Source: Agapetus fuscipes (taxonomy: Eukaryota; Arthropoda; Insecta; Trichoptera; Glossosomatidae). From it: 64,000 bases of DNA. Position numbers and translations under genes: made by a program. The stretch is taken from positions 2,480,001 to 2,544,000 of the forward strand of contig OX637344.1 of assembly GCA_951799405.1 (NCBI GenBank), given 5' to 3'. Position 1 is the stretch's first letter. Each line of letters begins with the position of its first letter. Under the pieces are notes generated by a model. The model saw only the letters and a list, made by a program, of their open reading frames with translations, did not search any database and was not told the origin of the DNA. Positions 39,091 to 49,012 of this stretch are shown here, piece after piece.

Positions 39091-40178
39091 TATAATCTAT
39101 AATCTAAGTTGCAGGGATATATTCATTTAAAGCTCTCAGATGTATGCCCACAAACCAGCAAGTGTAGTTCGCGCTTACAAATGCTGAATGTGTACTTACA
39201 AATAAAATCCAAACCTCAAATGAACATAAGCCCCACAACTTTTGCCGACCTTCCCTGAAACAGGGGTGACATTGGCAAAGTGAACCATTTTTTACAGTAT
39301 GGGTGGTCAGCCTCATACCAACCTATAAGTCAAGGAATATGAATAATAAATTACATTTAAATATAAAAAAGAACAAAACCTTACGAAGAAATCTATACAA
39401 AAAAAAAAAAAAAAAAATCCTATGCAAAAAATGTAGCAAATGAATACACCAACATTAGAAATCAACATTGCAGATTAGCCGCCACTTCTTCCTGTCCTTG
39501 CATACTTCTTTCATTTCATCCAGAGTCATAACCTTTTTCATACAAGTCCTCCTTTTATTATGACTCTGGATATCCCATTCATTCGCTATTTCAGAGATTT
39601 GATCCTTCCATACTTTTCTCGGTCTTCCTCTACCACGACATCCATCTATTCTAGCAACATATACTTTCTTCGTCAATCTTTCATCACTCATTCTCTCCAA
39701 ATGCCCGAACCATCTTAACATACTTCTTTTAATCTTCACTTTCACACTTTCCCTTACACCACATTCTTCTCTTACAAAATCATTCCTCACCCTGTCACTT
39801 CGTTTTTTCCCAATCATACTTCTTAGATAGTCCATTTCTACTGTATGGACTTTACTAATTTCCCTTTCACTCACCGTCCAGGCTTCACTTCCATACATCA
39901 AGGTTGGCACTAGTATACCACCGTGCACCGCAAATCTAACATTTTTTGAGAGATTTTGGTTCCTGGCGATGCAAGCGGTCGCACCCAGTACACACCTGCC
40001 TTTCATTATTCTTCTTTCAAATTCACCGGCCATTCTTCCATCTTTTTCAAACTTACTTCCCAAATATACAAACTCATTTACAACATCAACATTCATTCCA
40101 TTAATTTAAAATTCATAATTCATATTTTCATCATCTCTTTCAAAAATCAAAACTTTCGTCTTTCTTGCATTCAACTTT
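39088..40178 (-). mobile_element. LINE-W copy 2, 5'-truncated
   Basis: Carries the same 213-codon C-terminal block as copy 1 (40096-39455) and the shared in-frame TAA upstream, then UTR (with a longer A run than copy 1) and Rep245 (39088-39343). The 5' end is lost near 40178, at CAACTTTCATTTCAAATT, where copy 1 continues. No RT domain. Confidence 0.9.
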
Positions 40179-40235
40179 CATTTCAAATTTCTATTATGAC
40201 TCTGGATATTCCATTCATTCGACTATATCTTATAA

Positions 40236-40494
40236 AATATGACCGGTCCGTTGCTCAGTGGTAGCACTGCGGACTCTGAATGGGAAGGTTGTGGGTTCGA
40301 ATCCTGGCGGAGCACAAAAAATTTAGCATTTATATTTTCAAATTTGCTCTTCGCTGGGTTGAAAAATTCATAAACCTCTACCAAAGACCGGCCACCAAAG
40401 TTACATCCAGCCTTACAGCAACTGCCTTACGTGGGTAATACGCCTCTGTGGCACTACAACAAGTGTCATAGACCCCTAAAAAAAAAAAAAAAAC
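40236..40494 (+). repeat. SINE-B, tail type ii with poly-A
   Basis: Head GACCGGTCCGTTGCTCAGTG, box B GGGTTCGAATCCTGG, body to CAGCCTTACAGCAACTG, a deletion, then GCCTCTGTGGCACTACAACA, AGTGTCATAGACCCCT and 16 A. The tail is the LINE-J-like 3' sequence. A LINE-W scrap (ATTATGACTCTGGATATTCC, minus) lies just before, at 40190-40222. Confidence 0.8.
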
Positions 40495-40899
40495 AAATTA
40501 CAAAATATCTATTAAAATATATACTTGTACCTTTATGTAAATTTCCATTCCATAATATAATTCAATAAATATTATTTATAGGTATTGTATTTTAGAGTAC
40601 ATACGAGATAAATAATGCTATCTCAAATACAATAGAGGACAAAATTATTTGTTGAGATCGACTGACATTGATTTGTATATAAAGAAAAAATCGTTCATAC
40701 CGTACAAATATGAAATTCTGATAACGCACCGTTTACTTTGTACAACATGCAGAGCACAGATGAAGACAGTATATAAGTATTCTAGGACAGTTGATAAGTA
40801 GTTAGTTGATTAGGGCAAGTCTCCTAAACATTTTTTAACTTATAAAGTATATTTGAGTGTAACAATTTTTAATCTATTCCGAGTCCAATTATGCATTTA
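40495..40899. other. Unassigned
   Basis: AT-rich, no feature recognised. Confidence 0.3.
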
Positions 40900-41155
40900 T
40901 CTTACTGGTTGGTATGAGGCTGACTCCAATGCTGTAAAAACTTGGTTTACTTTTGCCAATACCACCCCGTTCAGTGAAAGGCGGTAGGAGGTGCAAGATT
41001 TTTGTTCATGTAAAGTTTTGTTTGTACAAATGCATCATGTGTAAGCCAAACTTACGCGTGCCTTTTAGTGGGCATGCATTGAATATGAGCCTTTAATATC
41101 AATAATAATAAATAAATAAATAAATAATAATAAATATTTATCAACTTAGTTTAAA
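40900..41155 (+). repeat. Rep245, diverged, with (AATA)n expansion
   Basis: ACTGGTTGGTATGAGGCTGA, GTTCAGTGAAAGGCGGTAGG, GTGGGCATGCATTGAATATG, then an AATAAATAAATAAATAATAA expansion before ATCAACTTAGTTTAAAG. Confidence 0.75.
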
Positions 41156-41770
41156 GATTATTATGTAGACTCCACAATAAGGACTGATCATTACGTACAA
41201 AAGAAGACATTATACTTTTTGACTAGAAATTATTATTATATATTTAGAATATTATAATAACTGATTTACAAAGACATATTATTCAAATGCGTATTGAATG
41301 TTCAAAAAATAAATTTATTCATTTATTAATACATATTATATTAAATCTCATATTCTTGGATCGATCAATTAATTCATTGTTTTATCGACTGTTCATGGCC
41401 ATTTCTTCCAAGGTGACGAAGTCATTTCACCAATTTTTCTGATTATTTATGCATTGGTAATCATTATTTCCGTTTTCGCCATACAATTCATCATCAGGAT
41501 CAATGGCAATTCTCGCAAAATTCTAGGAGCAACATCAGACACGTATGTATAAATACTTTGAGAAACTAATATGTACACTTGTAAACTTAACTACTGTTCA
41601 GTGTCCTACATACTTGTGATTGTAAACTTAAACCGTGTGAACGCTACACAATATTAAGGCTGGGTATTAATATTGTCGAGTGCAGATACTTGAGAATTAT
41701 CCTTAAACGAGATAACGGCGGAGAGAGCGTCGCAACGGGCTTGATAACGACTTATCACCTCGGATATTAT
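41156..41770. other. Low-repeat stretch upstream of a candidate exon
   Basis: No repeat family. The last ~100 bases become GC-richer (GATAACGGCGGAGAGAGCGT, CGCAACGGGCTTGATAACGA), as expected near a promoter. Confidence 0.35.
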
Positions 41771-41890
41771 TTCAGTAACGAATCGTAACGACAATTAGTG
41801 ACAACTGATACCGCGCGTTGCATTGATTTGTCTTCTATTTTAATTGTTTTTGATCTGAAGTTTTGTTGTGATTTTAAATTTATTTTTGCA

Positions 41891-41971
41891 ATGAGAATGT
41901 TTCAAAGGAAAGCACAATGGATGATCCAAAACGGATACACTACAATAAGTTATACACCTTTAAAAATAGAG
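41891..41971 (+). CDS. Candidate first coding exon (27 codons), unrecognised
   Basis: ATG at 41891 opens MRMFQRKAQWMIQNGYTTIS, YTPLKIE and is followed by GTGAGA, an acceptable donor in phase 0 (41972). The frame stays open upstream to about 41798. An initiator-like TCAGT lies at 41772, about 115 bases upstream. The composition differs from the flanking repeats. I recognise no homologue and see no matching acceptor, so this could be a chance ORF. Confidence 0.25.
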
Positions 41972-42024
41972 GTGAGAAAGCTTTGTAAGCATTTATTTTA
42001 GTTAGTATATTAAGTTTAAAAAAA

Positions 42025-42285
42025 CGCTACGCAACTAAGCTACACGGATAGTGTAACATCTTGCTGCGTTATACCCAAAATGTTTCACATGTAGCGAGTG
42101 GAACTTATTTCTTTTTATAGGTAAGGAAGGGAGCCGGGAAGGGGGGGCACTTCAGTTGAAGTGGGGTTAACCCAGCTCTCGAAGGGGCTGGTACTCATTT
42201 CTTGTGATAGCTGAGTAAACCTTGCCGATATTTTATTTTGGGCTTAAAAGAAACGCTGGCTGGGAAATTATTTCTTATTGGTGGG
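42025..42285 (-). repeat. SINE-A, head truncated
   Basis: Tail complement (ACGCAACTAAGCTACACGG), body with GGTACTCATTTCTTGTGATA, GCCGATATTTTATTTTGGGC, ending at TTGGTGGGATT inside box B, where it joins Rep245. Confidence 0.8.
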
Positions 42286-42988
42286 ATTGTAAGCGCGAAC
42301 TTACCCGCGTCTGTTTGTGGGTATGTGTTTAATATTATTTTTTTAATTAATTTTTTTTTTTATATAACACAGTTTTATTTTCTCATTTGAGTTAAATTGT
42401 CTAAGCGCTATCGGATGTTAACCGCCCATCTTCAGAGGCTAAAATAATAATAATATACAGCTGTGTAGAATCTAAAAAAAAGTTATTTTTAATTAAAATT
42501 AAAAATGAATTTCCACTCCATTAATTAACAAAGCTTAGAGAATTTTATCCGTTAATATATTTTTATGTAAATAACAAATACATATAAATGTTAGGTAGGT
42601 GGGTGTATTAGCTATAGCCGATGAGGTATATAGGTACCTTGGGTAAAGAGGTATTCAAATTTATAAGGTTACAAAGTATTCAAGCTCTGGAAGGTTCCAG
42701 CAAAATTGTCTGCTAGTAACTACTATCTTTGGGAGTATAAAGGGCTGCAAGCGGCTTGCAGCAGTCAGCCTATACACGACGCTCTGCTTTTGAACAAGAA
42801 AGACATTGTAAGTGAAAGTGAACCAACGGTGAAAAAAATGTAAGCTTCTAAACCATAAATGTGAATTGTTAAAAATTGATATAAATTGTTAAATAGGACT
42901 GTAAAGAAGACCAGTTTTTCTTATTGAAGGCTTTTTGAACCCTAAAAACACAACAATATCATTGCAACTTAGATTATTGATTATACAG
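42285..42988 (+). repeat. Rep245 3' half split by an insertion
   Basis: 42285-42330 (GTAAGCGCGAACTTACCCGC to GTGTTTAATATT) and 42951-42988 (AATATCATTGCAACTTAGAT). AATAT is present at both breakpoints. Confidence 0.75.
42331..42950 (-). mobile_element. Insertion with hammerhead-like motif and promoter-like segment
   Basis: About 620 bp flanked by AATAT. Minus strand 42405-42435 reads CTGAAGA, TGGGCGG..CCGATA, GCGC: first hammerhead box intact, second box degenerate. In plus orientation 42730-42800 holds GGGAGTATAAAGGGCTGCAA and TTGCAGCAGTCAGCC (TATA plus initiator-like), reminiscent of an LTR or pLTR promoter. Class not settled. Confidence 0.45.
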
Positions 42989-43284
42989 ACCTGGATATCA
43001 AAACGGGATTCAACTATCATTCCACACACACACACACTTAAACATAAAACCTTTTAATTTACAGCAGCCTAACATGCTTTTGTGTGTTTTATTAATTTAC
43101 CACCGCCAAGTATGCGAGTAAGCCTTCCCTCCTCGGGATTATAAAGTAGGTAGAGGACGGGGAGGCCGCTTACCGACCCGCCTACCGGATTACGCCAACT
43201 ATACGATGCCTACGTCTCGCAGCTCTTTATGAGGTGTCAGAAAAAACAACAAAAACTACCTAACACTTTACATGAAGAAAGAAA

Positions 43285-43314
43285 GTGTGATTTATTCGGT
43301 GAGCGCTGTTTTTG
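43285..43314 (-). repeat. SINE-B type i tail scrap
   Basis: GTGATTTATTCGGTGAGCGC, TGTTTTTGG. Confidence 0.6.
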
Positions 43315-43325
43315 GTTCCACGAGA

Positions 43326-43495
43326 AAATGTCCATAGATAGAATGTCCATACACAGAATGTCCATAGATGGAATGTCCATAGACAGAGTGTCCATAGACA
43401 GATTGTCCATACACAGATTGTCCATAGACAGAATGTCCATAGACAGAATGTCCATAGACAGAATGTCCAACAACACAATGCTCACAGAAAAAATG
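43326..43495. repeat. 15-bp minisatellite (AATGTCCATAGACAG)n
   Basis: About ten units with alternating ATAGACAG and ACACAG variants. The unit is a multiple of three and gives open frames on both strands (MSIDR or DILSM repeats), which are artefacts. The core AATGTCCA is the complement of the core of the array at 62.1-62.4 kb. Confidence 0.9.
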
Positions 43496-43629
43496 TCCAC
43501 GCGACCAAATATCTGACTCATCTACACACGCATAAGTTCGCGCTTACTTAAAAGTGTTAAAACACACTTGGATATTGTGGAATTGTCATGAAACAGGTCA
43601 TGATGATTATGAAATCATAAGTAAAATAA

Positions 43630-43818
43630 AAACGCAACTAAGCTACACATAAAGTGCAACTTCTTACCGCGTTATCTCCGAAGGGTTTCGCATGTGGCGA
43701 GCGGGACCTATTTATTTTTACAGGTAAGAGCGCCGGCCTTACGCCTACCACTTCAGTTGAAGTGGAGGTTTCCCAGCTCCCGAGTGGGCTGATACTCATT
43801 TGTTGTGAAGGCTGAGTA
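43630..43818 (-). repeat. SINE-A, 3' two-thirds
   Basis: ACGCAACTAAGCTACACATA, CGAAGGGTTTCGCATGTGGC, ACAGGTAAGAGCGCCGGCCT to TTGTTGTGAAGGCTGAGTAG. Head missing. Confidence 0.8.
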
Positions 43819-43831
43819 GGTAAAGAGTTTA

Positions 43832-44192
43832 CACCGGTCCGTACCTAGTGTAGTGGCATCACTCCGGACTCGTAAATGGAAAGTTGTAGGTTCGAATCCC
43901 GGCGGAGCACAAAACATAAAACATTTACATTTTCAAATTTGGTCTTCGCTGGGTGGAAAAATTTATAAACCTTTACCAAGGACCGGTCATCAAAAGGTCC
44001 ATCCAGCCTTACAGCAACTGGGTCTTGCTTGAGTATTGGCGCTTTGTAGCGATGACCAAGATCGTAAACAACAAGTGTCATAAACCCCTGAGTCTCCCGT
44101 ACAGGATAATTTTAAAAACCTTCTCGGTATTTTAGCTTCGGGTTGTAAAATAAACACCGAAACGGAAAATCATTTTTCTACTCCCATTTGGT
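43832..44192. repeat. SINE-B (+), tail type ii, then SINE-A scrap (-)
   Basis: 43832-44073: head ACCGGTCCGTACCTAGTGTA, box B GGTTCGAATCCCGGCGG, complete body to ATGACCAAGATCG. 44074-44118: tail ACAACAAGTGTCATAAACCC, CTGAGTCTCCCGTACAGG (LINE-J-like), A-rich. 44120-44192: SINE-A central scrap (TCGGTATTTTAGCTTCGGG). Confidence 0.8.
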
Positions 44193-44199
44193 AATTTAC

Positions 44200-44420
44200 T
44201 AATTACAAAACGGCTAACGCAATCACAATGCTATACATTTCCACACCCGTTGCGTAATGTTACATTACGCAACTGATAACGGTGTTGAAATGAAAATGTG
44301 CGCATGCGCATTGTCAGAAATGGAACCATTTTTTAATTTCGAGCATCAATCTTGTATAAGGCTATCCTTCTAAGCGACCGATAACAAACTATTATTGGCC
44401 GTTTCCATAGCAACCACGTT
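44200..44420. promoter_or_regulatory. Cluster of palindromic factor-site-like motifs
   Basis: A 25-base perfect palindrome at about 44249-44273 (GTTGCGTAATGT, centre T, then its complement) contains TTGCGTAA, a C/EBP/PAR-bZIP-like site. TGCGCATGCGCA at about 44299 is a perfect NRF-1 (ewg) palindrome. GTTTCCATAGCAAC at about 44403 fits the RFX X-box. No repeat family covers this stretch. Regulatory function is inference. Confidence 0.35.
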
Positions 44421-44429
44421 TAAACGTCA

Positions 44430-45555
44430 GCCATTACATGAATATTTTCAAATTATTGATGGTTCCTCCCATCGATATAAATAATATACATAGATGGAGC
44501 GCGTGAGTGGTTTCCTATACAAACGGTTGTGCCACAAAATTGTAGAAAGAAAGAGAAAGAAACATTAGAAATTTTGTTATGTTTCTGTCTCTTTCTGATC
44601 TCCATGACAACATCAGGGGCCGCTGACAACACAACAGCTGAGGCTGACGTCTCACAACATACGTTTCCCAAAATGTAAGGAAAAATAACTTAATACGAAT
44701 AAATTCACATTTAAAAAAAAAATCAGTGCATTATATTTAAGGTTGTGTAGGAACTAAAAAAAAACTGAAACAAAAAAGACGCATTACTGACTGTATCTTA
44801 CTTTTATGTAATAGAGTATTTTTTGATAATTTTATGAATATCAGCAGATTTTTTTCTCCGTTATTTTAAAGGAGCATCTCTGAAAGTTGTCTTATATGCT
44901 TATTTACATTTTAATATCTTTATTTCTTTTGTATTTATATCTAAATAAACCTTAAAAAATACGATTAATGCGTCTAATATAAGAAAAAAAATCTATCGTC
45001 AAATAATGGGTATAAGTATGAAGAACTGAGTTTTTTTTTATATTTTGTGGTTTTTTACTGTATGCTTTTGTTTGTAATAATTCATCACGCGCTTATCATG
45101 AGTTTTATTTCATTAAATTAACTTATTTCTATTATATGGGGAAATTTGAAAATTTGATGAAACTGTCAGGCTATCTTCGCATGATAGTTGTTTTCAATTT
45201 ACATGTAGGTACCTCGATGTTTCCTTGCCGACGCTTGGTAAACAACTGATTGCAAATGGGGCATACACTATCATTTAGGGCAACAATGATGTGGATCGGA
45301 TATATACGCTAATGCTCCATCTATATATTTTATTTAAATCAATGGTTCCTCCCCACTATGTTCAATCTTTGTTCAAATGAAAATGAATATATTTTATGCG
45401 TAGAGTCAAATAAAATTTGTTAATAGTGTAGTAATTCATCAATGTTATTTATCAAAATACTCCAAATTGTAGCTTTCTTTTTTTCGAACAGAAAGCTTGA
45501 AAGGAAAATAATGCAAGATATTTTCACCGCAAACAAATACAAACTTAAACAGTTA
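44430..45555. other. Unassigned AT-rich stretch
   Basis: No family recognised. A 72-codon minus-strand frame at 44453-44671 starts with TTG rather than ATG and is not called. Confidence 0.35.
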
Positions 45556-45809
45556 CTTGGCTAATAGGTCGGTATGAGGTTGATCATCTATGCCATGGGT
45601 CGGCAACCTGCGGCCCGCGGGCCGCATGCGGCCCTTGAGGCGTCTCGGTGCGGCCCGCAAGATATTCGCCGCAACGCATGTGCCGGACGATATCATACAA
45701 ATACACAATGGAGTGGAAAAAAAAATACACCGAATGTCGTAAAAATGGACAAAAAGCGTTTTATGTTTATAACTAAAATATTTTTATACAACTAAAATAT
45801 TTAGGCAAT

Positions 45810-46193
45810 GACATGAGAAATGGCGGTTGATCTGTAATGTGGGCGGCTAGGGTTTATTAAATTGGAATTTGTTTTCTGTTTATTGTCCATAGATATTATT
45901 ATTTAGTGATGTATAAAATGTAATTTGTCGTGTATGTTCCTTGACTTATAGGTTGGTATACGGCTGACCACCCATGCTGTAAAAATGGTTCACTTTGCCA
46001 ATGTCACCCCTGTCTCAGGGAAGAACGGCAAGAGTTGCAGGCTGTATGTCCATTTGAGATTTGGTTTTTATGTTGTAGGTTCACATGAGGCATGTGCAAG
46101 CGCGAACTTGTATGTGTCTGGTTGTGAGAATGCATGTAATGTGAATCTTCAATGTAACATAATATATTTGCAACTTAGATTAGATTAGATTAG
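45810..46193 (+). mobile_element. LINE-W 3' end nested in the hAT element
   Basis: ORF end (AAATGGCGGTTGATCTGTAA), UTR (TATTATTTAGTGATGTATAA), then Rep245 from GTTCCTTGACTTATAGGTTG to three AGATT repeats. Confidence 0.85.
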
Positions 46194-46510
46194 ACATGTG
46201 CTCCTAGCGTAGGGGCTTAGACTGGAAAGGTGGTCAAATTTATCCAAAGGAGGAGTAGAATTTGTGGGTAATTTCCCTATGTAGGCCGGTGTCGATTCGC
46301 GTGGAGTTCCCTTAATTGCGGTATTCCCAAATTGAATTGGCGAGGATTCTACAATGTGAGATTTATTATGGGGGGTGGAATTATTAGTGAATTTAATTTT
46401 TAGTTCGTACGTCAATTTATTAATGTTCACGATACATGACGCGACAGGGGGGGGGGGGGGGAGGGGGGTATTCAGCATGTGCTGAAATGCTGACCGTTAG
46501 ATCCGCCACT
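46194..46510 (-). mobile_element. Partial second DNA-transposon-like segment
   Basis: Minus strand begins with CAGTGGCGGATCTAACGGTC, a hAT-type terminus, at about 46504, followed by G/C-run sequence (about 14 C then CTGTCGCG). I cannot find the opposite terminus, so the element is partial or its other end is inside the LINE insertion. Confidence 0.45.
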
Positions 46511-47061
46511 GCCCAAGTGCGGCCCGCACTAAATCCCACGTAAAGTATTTGTCCCTTTTACAAGAAAAGGTTGCCGACCCCTGATCTATGCTGTAAAAAC
46601 TTAATTCACTTTGCCAATGACACCCCTGCTTCAGTGGTTGCAGGGCTTATGTTTATTTGAGTTTTGGGTTTGAATGTTCAACCTTATATGCGGCATGTAT
46701 AAGCGCAACCATATAATAGCACATAAGCACATATTATGTGTCTGCTTGTGGGCATAAATTTAAAATGAATCCCAAATGTAATATATCTTTGCAGATTAGA
46801 TTAGATAATCGAGGGGAATGATAAATTACACGGTTTGACAAAGGTGGGGTTTTCATTACTTCAAATGGACGAGTACAGTATAATGACTATTATTCACTAT
46901 TTTGTTATTTATTTCATGGTCGTAGAAAAAGTATAGTATGCCACTGCACGTAATTAGTCTTTGTTACACTCTTGCTGTCTATTGTGCCATTCGGCTGCGC
47001 CTCATGGCACAAACTAGCACTCGTGTTACAAAGACTATCATTACTAGGCAGTGGCATAAAT

Positions 47062-47120
47062 AACTATTCTGGCCCCCTCGGTGGGATTCGAACCCGAGCT
47101 CTCAGTATGGAATGCAAGCT
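47062..47120 (-). repeat. SINE-A head scrap
   Basis: CCCTCGGTGGGATTCGAACC, CGAGCTCTCAGTATGGAATG. Confidence 0.75.
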
Positions 47121-47182
47121 CAAAATGTCTACCGACAAAATTACCACCGTAAAAATGTTCAACGATCATTTCTGATCAAATC

Positions 47183-47352
47183 ACGCTTACACATGCTGCA
47201 TGTGAAGGTACTAACTAAAAAAACCCCAAACCTCTGCTACCTAGGTACCTTCTTATTAATTCTTTTTTGGGAATGTCGAAAACTACCTACCCCTTCGTCG
47301 TTAACACGGTTGGAAGTAAAGAAACACTATATGTGTAGCTTAGTTGAGTTTA
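47183..47352. repeat. Rep245 scrap (-) and SINE-A tail (+)
   Basis: 47183-47240: CACGCTTACACATGCTGCAT, CCCCAAACCTC. 47324-47352: GAAACACTATATGTGTAGCT, TAGTTGAG. Confidence 0.6.
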
Positions 47353-47740
47353 GGTATACTTAGGTAGTATTATATGCGTTTGGATTAACCTTGTTTTAAT
47401 CATGTAGGTAGAAATATTTTAGAAAAGGGAAGGTAGGTAAATAAGTGTCTACCTACCTAATTAAGCATTCAAAGCTTTTGAACAAAAAACTAGGAATGTC
47501 CTAAAAAAGTTTGTACCTAAATTCTTAAACAGAACGCCATTGAATCACGCCTGGCTCGATAATCACTTTTCTGCCGTAAAATCGGATCTGTAATCTGGAT
47601 GAGCGTAATTACCAGCTGAGAGAGCCGCCATTGTCCACCATTTAATTATAAAAGATACAAGGAGGCCGCCGGAGAAAAGTAAACTCGAAGAGGGGTTTGC
47701 CGCCAAACGTGGCGTCCCGCCGCGCGCGGGTTACACCTAA

Positions 47741-47914
47741 TGGGGCGTCCACACGCTTGCCAACCATTCACAAGTCAAGCGCACAGTGTGTCGTCTAGAA
47801 CATGCTAGCTGGACAAAAATTTGTCTAATGGACTAATTTTGTCCAGCTAGCATGTTCTAGACGACACACTGTGCGCTTGACTTGTGAATGGTTGGCAAGC
47901 GTGTGGACGCCCCA
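47741..47914. mobile_element. 174-bp near-perfect palindromic MITE
   Basis: Arms of ~80 bp (TGGGGCGTCCACACGCTTGC, CAACCATTCACAAGTCAAGC.., GAACATGCTAGCTGGACAAA) are virtually exact complements around a 15-base loop (TGTCTAATGGACTAA). Flanked by TAA on both sides, compatible with a 3-bp PIF/Harbinger-type TSD, though A/T-rich flanks make this weak. No second copy in the window. Confidence 0.8.
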
Positions 47915-48673
47915 TAATAATAACATGACTGTCAATTTCATTTAAACCATGATCATTTTTTTTCACGTAATGAACACCGAAGAGTTAAGGCAACAAGAGG
48001 AAAATACGCGGCTGCATTTAAAAATTCACTTGTGACAAATCTCGATTTTCTGCCAACAGAAATGCTGTTTCTTCTCCAAGAAGCGAAGATCTTGTAGGTA
48101 GGTATAAATAATATTATTCCACGTTTGAATTTACCCGGCCGGCATAGCGAAGCGCTTGTAGCTAATATCCGATTGGTTTGCAGCGCCGCTCTCGTGGTAG
48201 AAAATACAAACTTCTGACACTTTGTATACGTCAATATTATTGTCAAAATTCTATCTCATAAAAAGTAAAATAACCGTTAATTTCTATATTTTATAGTACA
48301 AAAAGCCAATAAATAAGTTTATTTGAATAAAATTTACTGTAGGAAGTGTTGTTTCTGTGAAATTATATCGTTTTTTAGTGTTACAAATAAATGATACTTT
48401 TAGGTTATGTTGCTTGGTTATGATGAGGTTTTATTGAAAATACGATTTAATCCAGTGATATTTCTTGATAAATCTTACAATACTATCAATCTTATCAATT
48501 TAATATATATAATAATGTAATATAAAGTAAATTCATAGACAAAACATCACTTCATACTTCCGTGTTATCAGTGACAATTTAAACAATTCAACGCGTTCCT
48601 TATTTACACACCGCTAACAAATTGAATTAGAAAATAACATTTTATCTGTTGACTGAATTTATTTGTATTTCAA
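47915..48673. promoter_or_regulatory. Low-repeat stretch, possible promoter region
   Basis: No repeat family. Contains TATCCGATTGGTTTGCAGCG, CCGCTCTCGTGG (CCAAT-like box in inverse orientation within CGATTGGTT) and an initiator-like TCAGT at 48568, about 100 bases before the candidate start codon at 48674. Supported only by position and motifs. Confidence 0.3.
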
Positions 48674-49012
48674 ATGAATTTTGATACTATACCAATCGTC
48701 TCAAACTCTACAGAAATAATTCCGGCTTTGAACTGTAATCTGTACTACATTAAATACAGTTATCCCACTTCCGATGCATGCTACAACATCGAGAATAACT
48801 TTGTAGAGTTGGACTTGCTGCACAACGCTTTGAGGTTTGAATCTCCGTTAAGACAACAGAAAACAAATCGTAAAGCGTTGACGAAGAAGAAAGATTGCAG
48901 TATGAGCAATAGACTGAGTGGAGGTGTGTTTAGGCCCAGAGGGGCGCTGGCAAGAACCCTGTACGACAAACATCAAAACGACTGCAAGCTGAGGGAGCTC
49001 AACAAGAATGAC
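48674..49012 (+). CDS. Candidate first coding exon (113 codons), unrecognised protein
   Basis: The best coding candidate outside transposons. ATG at 48674 follows an in-frame TGA and opens MNFDTIPIVSNSTEIIPALN, CNLYYIKYSYPTSDACYN.., NNFVELDLLHNALRFESPLR, KALTKKKDCSMSNRLSGGVF, RPRGALARTLYDKHQNDCKL and RELNKND. The last codon is followed at 49013 by GTAAGT, a consensus donor, in phase 0. Mixed acidic/basic, no membrane segment or signal peptide. I know no family match. No matching acceptor exon is identified downstream; the presumed intron immediately holds a LINE-W fragment. Confidence 0.45.

Larger units (their letters stand above)
45594..46583. mobile_element. hAT element, 990 bp, perfect 8-bp TSD, with nested insertions
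   Basis: ATCTATGC flanks both ends (45586-45593, 46584-46591). Ends: CATGGGTCGGCAACCTGCGG and the complement of GGTTGCCGACCCCTG. Subterminal CGGCCCGCGGGCCGCATGCG and AAGTGCGGCCCGCAC are the GC-rich repeats typical of one hAT group. The interior is filled by a LINE-W 3' end and another partial element; no transposase is seen. Confidence 0.9.
45560..46806 (+). repeat. Rep245 split by a hAT element
   Basis: 45560-45593 (TGGCTAATAGGTCGGTATGA) and 46592-46806 (TGTAAAAACTTAATTCACTT to TTTGCAGATTAGATTAGAT) are the two halves. The break carries an exact 8-bp duplication. Confidence 0.85.

Noticed and set aside
29892..40178. Reading the two LINE-W regions as host duplicate genes
   Set aside because: YADD reverse transcriptase motif, 5' truncation and Rep245 tails identify retrotransposons.
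43229..43521. Open frames of 72-95 codons on both strands
   Set aside because: Created by a 15-bp minisatellite whose period is a multiple of three.
44453..44671. Minus-strand frame that would begin MGNVCC, a myristoylation-like start
   Set aside because: The first codon is TTG, not ATG, so the motif is not at a real N-terminus.
47924..48095. Plus-strand open stretch with KYAAAFKNSLVTNLDFLPTE
   Set aside because: Looks protein-like, but 57 codons can be open by chance, no convincing acceptor, and a TAG lies at the best donor.
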